9,610 bases of DNA from an uncultured Bacteroidota bacterium (GCA_903905685.1 CAIVHI010000033.1:1-9610); one strand, 5' to 3'; positions 1-6,012 are shown, counted from the first letter of the stretch. Program-made: numbers and translations. The notes: generated by a model not told the origin, from the sequence alone.

Positions 1-800
1 ACAAAAAGGAAAGCTACTTCGCCATCGACTACCGGGCCGTATCCAACGAAGGTGCAAGTATTGGAGAGGTATTCACTTTGAAGGACATCACGTCCTTCAA
101 AGAGCTGGATATGTCGAAAACCAACATATTGGCCACCATCTCCCATGAACTGAAAACCCCGATTTCCTCTATCAAAATGAGCTCCAAGCTGATAGAGGAT
201 GCCCGAATAGGCAATCTGAATCCCGAACAGCAGGAATTGTTGAACAACATCAACGAGGATGCCGACCGCCTGTTGCGCATCACGGGCGAGTTGCTCAATA
301 TGACGCAATTGGAATCGGGCAACATCCAATTGAAACTGCAACGTGTGGCACCGGCCGACATCGTAAAAGACAGCGTAAATGCCGTATTAATGCAGTCTGA
401 CCAAAAGCAGGTACACCTCACCGTGGTTTGTCCCGATGGGCTACCGCCAGTGATGGCCGATGCCGACAAGACGTCGTGGGTGCTCATCAACCTCCTCACC
501 AATGCCATCAAGTATGCCCCACCTCAAAGCAACGTCACCATAATGGTGGCAGCCACTCCCGAAGGGGTAGCCTTCTCTGTGCAGGACCTTGGGCGTGGCA
601 TCGAAGAAAAGTATTTGTCCCGAATCTTCGACCGCTACTTCAAAGTGCCGGGCGGCGTAGAGAAAAGCAGCACAGGCCTCGGCCTAGCCATCTCGAAGGA
701 ATTCATTGAGGCCCAAGGCGGCACCATTGGCGTGGTGAGTGAGCCGGATAAGGGGGCGTTATTCAGTTTCAGCCTGCCGAGAGAAAAGGCCGCGCGATAG
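1..800 (+). CDS. Sensor histidine kinase, C-terminal part (5' end outside window)
   Basis: The reading frame is already open at base 3 and has no start in view, so the gene begins upstream; the TTG at 78 is internal. The first ~25 visible residues (KESYFAIDYRAVSNEG... GEVFTLKDIT) look like the end of a PAS domain. A HisKA domain follows with the H-box SHELKTPISSI, whose phospho-accepting His is the codon at 144-146, and then a HATPase_c domain with the N-box (LINLLTNAIKYA), the G1/F region (DLGRGIEEKYLSRIFDRYFK) and the G2 box (STGLGLAISKEF). All catalytic motifs are present, so the kinase should autophosphorylate and pass the phosphate to a response regulator. No regulator lies within the window, and the gene ends convergently with the next one. 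The H-box region resembles kinases I recall beside kdp potassium-transport genes in Bacteroidota, but that link is a guess. The stop TAG is at 798-800. The input signal is unknown. Confidence 0.95.
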   Translation, partial: KKESYFAIDYRAVSNEGASIGEVFTLKDITSFKELDMSKTNILATISHELKTPISSIKMSSKLIEDARIGNLNPEQQELLNNINEDADRLLRITGELLNMTQLESGNIQLKLQRVAPADIVKDSVNAVLMQSDQKQVHLTVVCPDGLPPVMADADKTSWVLINLLTNAIKYAPPQSNVTIMVAATPEGVAFSVQDLGRGIEEKYLSRIFDRYFKVPGGVEKSSTGLGLAISKEFIEAQGGTIGVVSEPDKGALFSFSLPREKAAR

Positions 801-1073
801 CGGCTATAGGTTGGGGCAGGTCGCGGAATTCCATCTTCCCAAATAGTTGCGTGCCGCCTCGTGGGAGATACCGACGAACAATTACGGTTGGACGGTGGAA
901 AACATCCCAATTTTTCCGGCAATGCGGAGATGGTGTGCCTAAAGGGAGTTCGGGTGCCTGTGCGCGGCAGTCCACAGGAATTTCCCAAAACGGGACAACG
1001 TTCAAAATCGGGAAGGATTTCCGCAATTGGGAGGGCTATTCGGAAAACGAAAAAAATGGCGGGACGATAGGCA
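801..1073. other. Convergent intergenic gap, nothing recognised
   Basis: This stretch lies between the stops of the sensor kinase (+) and the lipoprotein (-). Short ORFs exist on both strands but none looks like a protein family or has a promoter or ribosome site. A 5-bp inverted repeat (GCCGC at 789-793, GCGGC at 800-804) overlaps the kinase stop codon but has no T-run. On the minus strand an imperfect GC-rich inverted repeat (1058-1063 with 1083-1088), followed by an A-run at 1050-1056 on the plus strand, could be a weak terminator for the lipoprotein gene. Confidence 0.4.
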
Positions 1074-1622
1074 CTATATAGGCTCGCCATCCAGGGTAAT
1101 CGTGCCTCCATAATTTACATTGCGGACGTTGTCCTGCCAGCTATAGACCAAGTGTACCGTGCCCTCGGCAAGCGAAAAATCGAGCGTTATATATGGCCCG
1201 AGGTTGGGGTATACATTGGAGTAATATATGCTATAAGTCCCATCTTGGTTGGGATACACGGTATCGGTAATGGGAGACCATGAATTGAACTGTGGGCTGC
1301 CGGGAATGGACGCATCCTGATACAGCAAATCGGTAACGGCAATCCGCCCTTCGCTTACCGGCATGATGGTTATGACCCAGTTTGAAATTGGGCAACTTTT
1401 ATAGCCCTGGGTGTAGGAATAAACCCACATCGAATCGGGACCGGAAGTGACCAAGGAGGAATCTGCAACGCCATACCCCTTGTTTTCAACCCCACTGACG
1501 ACATACTCGATGGATGCGGGAAGCACCGGTTTCACCGGCACATCATGCCTGCATGCACATACCAGGGACACGCAGCAAACGAGAAGGATACCGTATTGGG
1601 GTTTTGCCGATTTGGAGGACAT
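1074..1622 (-). CDS. Small putative lipoprotein of unknown function
   Basis: The 182-residue product has a classic type II signal peptide: basic N-terminus (SSKSAKPQ), hydrophobic core (YGILLVCCVSLV) and a lipobox-like VCAC, with Cys24 as the expected lipidated residue. It should therefore be anchored in the outer or inner membrane facing the periplasm or surface. The rest is rich in Ser, Thr, Tyr and Asn with alternating hydrophobic residues, which suggests a small beta-rich fold; a pair of internal segments (YSYTQGYKSCPISNW and the C-terminal YGGTITLDGEPI) are typical of secreted Bacteroidota lipoproteins. I recognise no domain. The start at 1622 lies 48 bases after the antitoxin stop, in the same direction. 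A TATATTTG -7 box at 1655-1662 suggests it has its own promoter. No Shine-Dalgarno is visible. The export signal is clear; the function is not. Confidence 0.8.
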   Translation of the reverse strand: MSSKSAKPQYGILLVCCVSLVCACRHDVPVKPVLPASIEYVVSGVENKGYGVADSSLVTSGPDSMWVYSYTQGYKSCPISNWVITIMPVSEGRIAVTDLLYQDASIPGSPQFNSWSPITDTVYPNQDGTYSIYYSNVYPNLGPYITLDFSLAEGTVHLVYSWQDNVRNVNYGGTITLDGEPI

Positions 1623-1654
1623 TGGGGGATTTTGGCGGTCAAGGAAAACGCATG

Positions 1655-1662
1655 CAAATATA
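1655..1662 (-). promoter_or_regulatory. Putative Bacteroidota -7 box for the lipoprotein gene
   Basis: Read on the minus strand this is TATATTTG, an exact TAnnTTTG. It starts 9 bases after the antitoxin stop codon and would place the transcription start about 28 bases before the lipoprotein ATG. No TTG lies at 19-21 bases upstream (the nearest is about 26 away), so only half of the promoter is supported. Confidence 0.45.
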
Positions 1663-1670
1663 CCGATATT

Positions 1671-1973
1671 TCACCTCACGGTCAGCGTCAAGTGCCCACC
1701 CAACCCGTCTCTGACAATCCGCATCAGCGTGGACAGCCTGATGTCGCCCGAATTGTTTTCAATGCGCGAAATGTAGTTTTTCGTGGTACCGCACTTCTCG
1801 GCGAGGGCCTGTTGGGTGAGGCCGCGCTCCTTACGGAGTTCCTGAATCATAACCCCAAGTTTGAATGCCTCAAAGCCCTCCTCATATGCCTCCCGCGCAG
1901 CGGTTCCGCGCTCGCCATACTGGGAGGTTAGGTGGGACGAGAATGAGGTCATATTTTCAGTCGTTTTTATCAT
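1671..1973 (-). CDS. higA: HigA-type antitoxin, XRE-family DNA-binding protein
   Basis: The 100-residue protein has an N-terminal linker (~1-38, with the acidic/aromatic AREAYEEGFEAFKLG segment) and an XRE/Cro helix-turn-helix at about residues 39-95: MIQELRKERGLTQQALAEKCGTT is helices 1-2 and NYISRIENNSGDIRLSTL is the recognition helix and following turn. Antitoxins of this family bind and neutralise a RelE/HigB-fold ribonuclease and repress their own promoter. The context fits: the ATG at 1973 overlaps by 17 bases the end of a HigB-like toxin frame just upstream, the toxin-first order usual for higBA. The antitoxin frame is intact while the toxin is broken, so it may survive as an orphan regulator. 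An ATG at 1952 is an alternative start, but the overlap favours 1973. Confidence 0.88.
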   Translation of the reverse strand: MIKTTENMTSFSSHLTSQYGERGTAAREAYEEGFEAFKLGVMIQELRKERGLTQQALAEKCGTTKNYISRIENNSGDIRLSTLMRIVRDGLGGHLTLTVR

Positions 1974-2292
1974 CGAAATATTGTTTTTTTAGTCTTTCTG
2001 CCAATTCTATTTCAGATTTAGGGGTTTTCTTTGACTTTTTTTGGAAACCATTTATGAGCACCACGAGTTACCCCTTATCAAAGAAACTGAACACCCTGTA
2101 AATATCCGAGCCTACTTCTACCCTAACTTCGTATAGACCGGTAGATCCTGTAATGTGTTTGAAATATTTTTCGGGCACCCGGTCTACAGTTGCAACCAAT
2201 TGCAGTGTCCAGTTGAATTTTTGCTTTACTTCCAGTCTCAACCCATTGAAGAAATCGAGATAATGATTCCTGTATTAAAATATCTCCCTGAC
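1957..2292 (-). pseudogene. higB: Disrupted HigB/RelE-family toxin (two in-frame stops, no start codon)
   Basis: No long ORF exists here, but one minus-strand frame reads as an almost complete HigB-like toxin: YRNHYLDFFNGLRLEVKQ, KFNWTLQLVATVDRVPEKYF, KHITGSTGLYEVRVEVGSD, IYRVFSFFDKG, stop, LVVLINGFQKKSKKTP, KSEIELAERLKKQYFDDKND. The GLYEVRVEVGSD-YRVF and LINGFQKK-KKTP blocks are diagnostic for the Bacteroidota RelE/HigB mRNA-interferase group. TAA codons interrupt the frame at 2277-2275 and 2070-2068. Upstream, the codon where Met would be expected (VREIF) is GTC, not ATG. The natural stop TGA (1959-1957) lies inside the antitoxin gene, as in an intact operon. Both TAA codons occur in a genome that uses TAA as a normal stop (serS, DUF4293 gene), so code reassignment is unlikely. 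The toxin is most likely inactive; base-calling error remains possible. Confidence 0.85.
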
Positions 2293-2311
2293 AAATCCGC
2301 TACCCACAGGT

Positions 2312-2342
2312 CAAAGTTACCTAATGCGGCAACACCTGCCAA
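2312..2342 (-). promoter_or_regulatory. Promoter of the higBA locus
   Basis: On the minus strand TTG (2342-2340) is followed after exactly 20 bases by TAACTTTG (2319-2312), a full match to the Bacteroidota -33/-7 arrangement. The predicted transcription start (~2306) is about 14 bases before the beginning of the toxin-like frame. The promoter appears intact although the toxin is not, so the antitoxin could still be transcribed. HigA proteins commonly repress this site; I could not identify a clear operator palindrome. Confidence 0.65.
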
Positions 2343-2744
2343 ATCAGTTTCTCGCGGGGTCAAACAGCCCCCTTTCCTTCGTGCCATAATATGCGCGAAA
2401 TCGTCCTCCTTAGTAGGACCATCTTCCATTTGGTGTTCACGTCAGTTCCCAATGCTGAAGGCATAGCATGTGTATTGCCAAGGCCGTCACCAACGGCCTT
2501 CTCCCAATTGATATTGCCCGGCGGCCTGCAAACCGCAATAACCACGGGCGGCATCCGATAGCCCGACAGCATAGACATGCGTAGCCGGGGCATCAAAACA
2601 GACAGTATCGTTCGCTAGTCCATCAAGGGCATCCGCGAGGGGCGCGATGAAATTCTGGAAGCGGAGGTGGGGATTTTGTGGTAAAGAATGCCAAAAAAAA
2701 CTCCGTCGGTCCTGCAAACCATGTTATTCCCCAAAAAAAAATAA
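2343..2744. other. Region without a convincing gene
   Basis: About 400 bases between the higBA promoter and the terminator of the thioredoxin gene. Minus-strand ORFs of 60-80 codons overlap here (for example 2487-2717, ending GLSDAARGYCGLQAAGQYQL...), but none has a recognisable domain, a promoter box or a ribosome site, and the frames are broken against each other. It could be a decayed gene whose pieces lie in different frames. A perfect 8-bp inverted repeat with a 5-base loop (2480-2487 and 2493-2500) is present without a T-run. Confidence 0.35.
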
Positions 2745-2770
2745 AGCAACCAGCCATAAGGCGGTTGCTC
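2732..2770 (-). terminator. Rho-independent terminator of the thioredoxin gene
   Basis: On the minus strand a stem AGCAACC plus GCC pairs with GGC plus GGTTGCT (2769-2745), with one bulged base and a 4-base TTAT loop. It is followed directly by TTTATTTTTTTTT (2744-2733). It lies 28 bases after the stop codon at 2798. Stem, loop and U-run are all textbook. Confidence 0.93.
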
Positions 2771-2797
2771 TATTCACATTGAAAATACCGGGTCCGA

Positions 2798-3334
2798 CTA
2801 TTCGGCCACGTACTTATTGAGGTCATTCAAGGCTTCTTCGCCACGCATGTACTTGCCCAAGATTTTACCGTCAGGTCCAATCAACATGGCTTGCGGAATA
2901 GATTGGATACCATACAGCGAAGTCACTACGGAGTGCCATTGTTGTGGGTTGAGGTCGCTCATGTGGTAAGGCCAAGTGAGGTTGTCTTTCTTGATGGCAG
3001 CCACCCAACTGTCCTTACGGACATCGAGAGAAAAACTCACAACTGTAAATCCGTTTTTGGCATTTTTGAATTTCTTTTTCGAATACTCTTCATACAAACG
3101 CACCAAGCCGGGGTTGGATGCACGGCATGGCCCGCACCATGAAGCCCAAAAATCGAGTAGTACGAAGCGGCCCTTATTGATTTCGGACAGCTTGATGACC
3201 TTGCCATCTGGATTTTCGTAAGCCAAGTCGGGAGCCTTTTGACCCAACTGTATGGCTTGATTTTCATACTGAGCTTTAACAGCGGTGCCAGTAAAGCATA
3301 ATGCCAACAATAACGCAGCAAATATCTTATTCAT
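2798..3334 (-). CDS. Secreted TlpA/ResA-like thiol-disulfide oxidoreductase
   Basis: The 178-residue product starts at ATG 3334, giving MNKIFAALLLALCFTGTAVKA, a Sec signal peptide likely cut near residue 21 (AVKA-QY). An upstream in-frame ATG at 3430 would hide the signal peptide behind 32 residues and lie upstream of the promoter, so it is rejected. The mature part is an AhpC-TSA/TlpA-type thioredoxin fold: GQKAPDLAYENPDGKVIKLSE, the active site WCGPC (Cys67 and Cys70), an insertion with FSLDVRKDSWVAAIKKDN typical of TlpA-like proteins, and the cis-proline in SIPQ (Pro147). It should act in the periplasm, reducing or exchanging disulfides, for example in cytochrome c maturation or protection of exported proteins; the partner is not visible. 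It is a single-gene unit with its own promoter and terminator. Confidence 0.93.
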   Translation of the reverse strand: MNKIFAALLLALCFTGTAVKAQYENQAIQLGQKAPDLAYENPDGKVIKLSEINKGRFVLLDFWASWCGPCRASNPGLVRLYEEYSKKKFKNAKNGFTVVSFSLDVRKDSWVAAIKKDNLTWPYHMSDLNPQQWHSVVTSLYGIQSIPQAMLIGPDGKILGKYMRGEEALNDLNKYVAE

Positions 3335-3375
3335 ATGCTTGAAAAGTTTAGGTAAATTTAAGTTGAAAATGGGTT

Positions 3376-3405
3376 CAAAGATACTGCCGGCAAAAATATT
3401 AACAA
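3376..3405 (-). promoter_or_regulatory. Promoter of the thioredoxin-like gene
   Basis: On the minus strand TTG (3405-3403) is followed after exactly 19 bases by TATCTTTG (3383-3376), matching the Bacteroidota -33/-7 consensus. The predicted transcription start near 3370 gives a leader of about 36 bases to the ATG at 3334, and supports that start over the more upstream ATG. Confidence 0.75.
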
Positions 3406-3590
3406 CAAAAATTTTCACGAAGAGGCCCATCGGCTACGAAAAGAATGCCGGCCACACCCGTGCTCACCATATATTGGGGAATCCCCGATTGGGACGCGCA
3501 GTATACCGGCGCTCGCCAGCGAAGATGGCGACCCCGAAGCTCTATAGCATCCAACGGTTGCCCAGGATGCAAATAGTCGGCGAAGACGCT

Positions 3591-3598
3591 TATATTTG
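3591..3598 (+). promoter_or_regulatory. Putative -7 box immediately before dcd
   Basis: TATATTTG matches TAnnTTTG exactly but ends only 4 bases before the dcd ATG at 3603. If used, transcription would start at or next to the ATG, giving a leaderless message. No TTG lies at the normal 19-21 base distance (the nearest is 30 away), so it may be chance. Confidence 0.35.
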
Positions 3599-3602
3599 CG
3601 GC

Positions 3603-4139
3603 ATGATACTTTCCGATTCCCGTATATTGGAAGAAATCGCCAAAGGCGCTATTGTCATTGACCCGTTTCACCGCAGCAATTTGGGAAGCAATTCCTACGA
3701 TGTCCACTTGGGCAAGTATCTTGCCGTTTACAGTGATTATGTGCTTGATGCCAAGAAACACAACCAGATAACGCATTTTGAAATTCCGGATGAAGGCTTC
3801 GTCATTCAACCGGGAACCCTTTATTTGGGCGTCACGGACGAGTATACGGAAACACATGCCCACATTCCTTTTTTGGAAGGTAAGTCATCAACCGGTCGCC
3901 TCGGGATAGACATTCATGCTACCGCAGGCAAGGGCGATGTAGGCTTCTGCAATGCTTGGACCCTCGAAATATCTTGCGTGCAGCCCGTCCGGATATACGC
4001 AGGCATGCCCATAGGTCAGCTCATCTACTTCCCACCCGAGGGCGAAGTCATCAATAAATACAACACCAAGGAAAACGCCAAGTACACCTCGCGCAATGTT
4101 CGCCCGGTGGAGAGCATGATGTGGAAAAACAAATTTTAA
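3603..4139 (+). CDS. dcd: dCTP deaminase
   Basis: A 178-residue product of the usual length for this enzyme, which hydrolyses the amino group of dCTP to give dUTP for dTMP synthesis in the cytosol. The family signatures are all present: MILSD-RILEEI at the N-terminus, LGSNSYDVHLG (28-37), the phosphate-binding loop GKSSTGRLGIDIHATAG (93-109), GDVGFCNAWTLEIS with the expected catalytic Glu122, AGMPIGQLIYF (133-143) and the C-terminal lid NTKENAKYTSR. The protein is expected to be a homotrimer with active sites between subunits. Nothing tells the mono- from the bifunctional (dCTP deaminase/dUTPase) form with certainty. The open frame continues upstream to 3285, but that part is unrelated low-quality sequence and overlaps the divergent thioredoxin gene; ATG 3603 begins the conserved domain exactly. 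No Shine-Dalgarno is visible. Confidence 0.97.
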   Translation: MILSDSRILEEIAKGAIVIDPFHRSNLGSNSYDVHLGKYLAVYSDYVLDAKKHNQITHFEIPDEGFVIQPGTLYLGVTDEYTETHAHIPFLEGKSSTGRLGIDIHATAGKGDVGFCNAWTLEISCVQPVRIYAGMPIGQLIYFPPEGEVINKYNTKENAKYTSRNVRPVESMMWKNKF

Positions 4140-4183
4140 TTGTTTTTTACACCGCTCCCTAATTCTAGTAGGTTGTTTTTCCC

Positions 4184-4191
4184 TACCTTTG
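4184..4191 (+). promoter_or_regulatory. Putative -7 box in the dcd downstream region
   Basis: TACCTTTG matches the TAnnTTTG consensus, 45 bases after the dcd stop. No TTG is found at the standard spacing. It could drive the non-coding stretch 4197-4340 described separately. Confidence 0.35.
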
Positions 4192-4196
4192 CTTTG

Positions 4197-4340
4197 TTAA
4201 TTCAAAGTTATCTCCTGTAGACTATAGGCTCCTATTCATTAGTCAGTCCAGAAGCATGCAGGTTTTAGACGATGTATAACAAAAAATGCTGCTGATGATA
4301 AAAATGGAGACCATTCATCGTTGTATGAATTTTCCTTTTT
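4197..4340 (+). ncRNA. Candidate small RNA or structured leader
   Basis: This stretch has no ORF of note. It begins about 6 bases after a TACCTTTG box and ends in a hairpin ATTCAT/ATGAAT (4313-4318 and 4325-4330, 6-base loop) followed by the T-rich TTTCCTTTTT. Near its start, GACTA pairs with TAGTC around an inner ATAG/CTAT hairpin (about 4219-4244). Promoter-like box, internal hairpin and terminal hairpin together suggest an RNA of about 145 bases. The stems are short and I know no matching family, so this is tentative. Confidence 0.25.
4313..4340 (+). terminator. Possible terminator upstream of the 75-residue ORF
   Basis: A perfect 6-bp AT-rich stem with a 6-base loop followed by TTTCCTTTTT. 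The stem is weak (one G-C pair), and the T-rich part overlaps the promoter of the next gene. It may end dcd transcription or the candidate small RNA. Confidence 0.35.
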
Positions 4341-4347
4341 ACATTTG
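4321..4347 (+). promoter_or_regulatory. Probable promoter of the 75-residue ORF
   Basis: TTG (4321-4323) is followed after 16 bases by TACATTTG (4340-4347). The -7 box is an exact match; the spacing is somewhat shorter than the usual 19-21. It would start transcription near 4353, about 26 bases before the ATG at 4379. Confidence 0.5.
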
Positions 4348-4378
4348 ACCAAAATATAAAACTATAATTCTACATAAA

Positions 4379-4606
4379 ATGGAAAAACACATAACGTTTA
4401 GCGTCGGAGGCGAAGTCATCACCGGCATATTGAAGGGCAGTCCGCATACGTGGACATTCAGTTCTGAGAACGAGTTTTTCAAGAACAACTGTGGCGCAGG
4501 ATTTATCGACAAGCATTCTTTCGGACGAAAAGCGGCCACACCGGCCAAAGGGCTCAAAGAAATTTATTCTTTGGTTTGCGAAGAGGCTGAGTATCCCGGT
4601 ATGTAG
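4379..4606 (+). CDS. Small hypothetical protein, 75 residues
   Basis: The product begins MEKHITFSVGGEVITGILKG and continues with SPHTWTFSSENEFFKNNCG, AGFIDKHSFGRKAATPAKGL and KEIYSLVCEEAEYPGM. I do not recognise a domain. The first ~30 residues alternate in a way that suggests two or three beta strands and the last third is probably helical; there is no signal peptide or membrane segment, so it is likely cytosolic. It has two cysteines, no CXXC pair. Support for being real: a good -7 box 32 bases upstream, an AT-rich leader as at other starts in this window, and a protein-like composition. It lies between dcd and serS, each with its own likely promoter, so the context says little about its role. 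An antisense frame over the same bases (4370-4684) has weaker features. Confidence 0.55.
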   Translation: MEKHITFSVGGEVITGILKGSPHTWTFSSENEFFKNNCGAGFIDKHSFGRKAATPAKGLKEIYSLVCEEAEYPGM

Positions 4607-4691
4607 GCACCATGTGCTGTCGCCATGCGATGACCACCTCGCAGAGTCCGTATCATTGGAGTGGCTGCTGAGATAGTCACCCAAATCCGGT

Positions 4692-4699
4692 TATCTTTG
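4692..4699 (+). promoter_or_regulatory. -7 box of the serS promoter
   Basis: TATCTTTG is an exact TAnnTTTG match, 17 bases before the serS ATG. The -33 element is weak: only CTG (4668-4670) is present, 21 bases upstream. The leader would be very short, around 12 bases. Confidence 0.55.
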
Positions 4700-4716
4700 C
4701 ACCGTAATCGTACCTT

Positions 4717-5988
4717 ATGTTATCCATTCAGCTTTTCCGTCAGAACAAAGAAAGAATCATAGAAGGCCTCCGAAAAAAGCACTTCCGCGAGACGGAGCTC
4801 GTACATAAAATCATCAGCATAGACGAACACCGCCGCCATTTGCAGGCGGAGAACGATGCCATAGCCGCCTCGGCAAACAGTGCGGCCAAAAACATTGGCC
4901 AACTGATAGCTGCAGGCTCGAAACATGAGGCTGAATTGCTGAAGACTGAAGTGGCTGCCGGCAAGGAAAAAGCCAAAGCCATCGCCCAAAAGCTGACCGA
5001 GTTGGAAAACGAATTGGCCGACACCTTGGTGAAACTGCCCAATCTGCCCCACGAATCGGTACCCGAAGGCAAAACGCCCGAAGAAAACCAAGTGGTGCGC
5101 ACCGGCGGCACCCTACCCGACCTCTCCGCACAAAAAATGCCCCATTGGGAAATTACCGACAAATACCGATTGGTGGATTTTGAACTGGGCAACAAATTGA
5201 CCGGTAGTGGGTTCCCGGTATATATTGGGCAAGGTGCCCGATTGCAGCGGGCTTTGATTCGCTACTTTCTGGAATACAATATTGAAGCAGGCTACTTGGA
5301 ATACTACCCTCCCTACCTTGTGAATGAAGCCTCGGCCTATGGCACCGGCCAATTGCCCGATAAGGAGGCCCAAATGTATCAGACCCGCGAAGAAGGATTC
5401 TACCTGATTCCCACGGCCGAAGTGCCGGTTACCAATATTTACCGCGACACCATACTGTCCGACAAAGAACTTCCCGTGAAGATGACTGCCTATACACCCT
5501 GCTTCCGCAGGGAGGCGGGCTCGTATGGCAAGGATGTTCGCGGCCTTAATCGCGTTCACCAATTCGACAAGGTCGAAATCGATCAGATTACGCGACCGGC
5601 TGACAGCTATGATGAATTGGAGAAAATGGTGCTGCACGTGGAGCGGCTGCTTCAAAGTCTCGAACTGCCCTACCGTATCTTACGGTTGTGTGGCGGCGAT
5701 ATGAGTTTTTCCTCTGCACTTACCTACGACTTCGAAGTCTATTCTGCCGGTCAAGACCGTTGGTTGGAAGTCAGCTCGGTGTCCAATTTTGAGAACTTCC
5801 AAAGCAACCGCCTGAAAATCAGGTATAGGGATGAGGCGCAGAAAATCCATCAGGTACATACCCTGAACGGAAGTTCGTTGGCACTGCCGCGAATTTTGGC
5901 GTCCATCTTGGAAAACTTCCAAACGCCCGACGGCATTCGCATGCCGGCAGCATTGGTGCCCTATTTTGGCAAAGAAATTTTGAGTTAA
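4717..5988 (+). CDS. serS: Seryl-tRNA synthetase
   Basis: At 423 residues this is a full-length class II synthetase that activates serine with ATP and charges tRNA-Ser (and tRNA-Sec where present) in the cytosol. The N-terminal ~27-105 is rich in Lys, Glu, Ala and Leu and forms the long coiled-coil arm that grips the tRNA long variable arm. The catalytic domain follows: motif 1 around residues 172-200 (GARLQRALIRYFLE... YYPPYLV), the serine-binding TxE loop in PTAEVP (232-237), motif 2 with CFRREAGSYGKDVRGLNRVHQF (262-283) and motif 3 NGSSLALPRILASILENFQ (384-402). The ATG at 4717 gives the standard MLSIQLFRQN start (family members usually begin ML-I-IR). No Shine-Dalgarno is visible. The DUF4293 gene follows after 24 bases and is probably co-transcribed. 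Confidence 0.98.
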   Translation: MLSIQLFRQNKERIIEGLRKKHFRETELVHKIISIDEHRRHLQAENDAIAASANSAAKNIGQLIAAGSKHEAELLKTEVAAGKEKAKAIAQKLTELENELADTLVKLPNLPHESVPEGKTPEENQVVRTGGTLPDLSAQKMPHWEITDKYRLVDFELGNKLTGSGFPVYIGQGARLQRALIRYFLEYNIEAGYLEYYPPYLVNEASAYGTGQLPDKEAQMYQTREEGFYLIPTAEVPVTNIYRDTILSDKELPVKMTAYTPCFRREAGSYGKDVRGLNRVHQFDKVEIDQITRPADSYDELEKMVLHVERLLQSLELPYRILRLCGGDMSFSSALTYDFEVYSAGQDRWLEVSSVSNFENFQSNRLKIRYRDEAQKIHQVHTLNGSSLALPRILASILENFQTPDGIRMPAALVPYFGKEILS

Positions 5989-6012
5989 TCGTTCAAATCA
6001 GCATTCCAACAA

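Noticed and set aside
78..800. TTG at 78 as a start for the sensor kinase
   Set aside because: The frame is open upstream to base 3 with PAS-like residues, so the gene simply enters from outside the window.
1957..2292. Use of TAA as a sense codon (recoding) to keep HigB intact
   Set aside because: serS and the DUF4293 gene end in TAA at the expected place, and no other gene here has internal TAA codons.
2480..2500. 8-bp inverted repeat as a terminator
   Set aside because: No T-run follows on either strand and no gene ends next to it.
3335..3430. Longer start for the thioredoxin-like protein at 3430
   Set aside because: It would lie upstream of the mapped -33/-7 promoter and bury the signal peptide behind 32 residues.
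3285..3602. Upstream extension of the dcd reading frame (106 extra codons)
   Set aside because: The added part overlaps the divergent thioredoxin gene and its promoter and has no conserved character; dCTP deaminase begins at MILSD.
3399..3863. Minus-strand ORF of 154 codons overlapping the start of dcd
   Set aside because: Its 5' half is antisense to conserved dcd codons, and the rest covers the dcd upstream region and the thioredoxin promoter. No family match is evident.
5113..5655. Minus-strand ORF of 180 codons inside serS, with others at 4720-5195
   Set aside because: Antisense shadows of the highly conserved synthetase.
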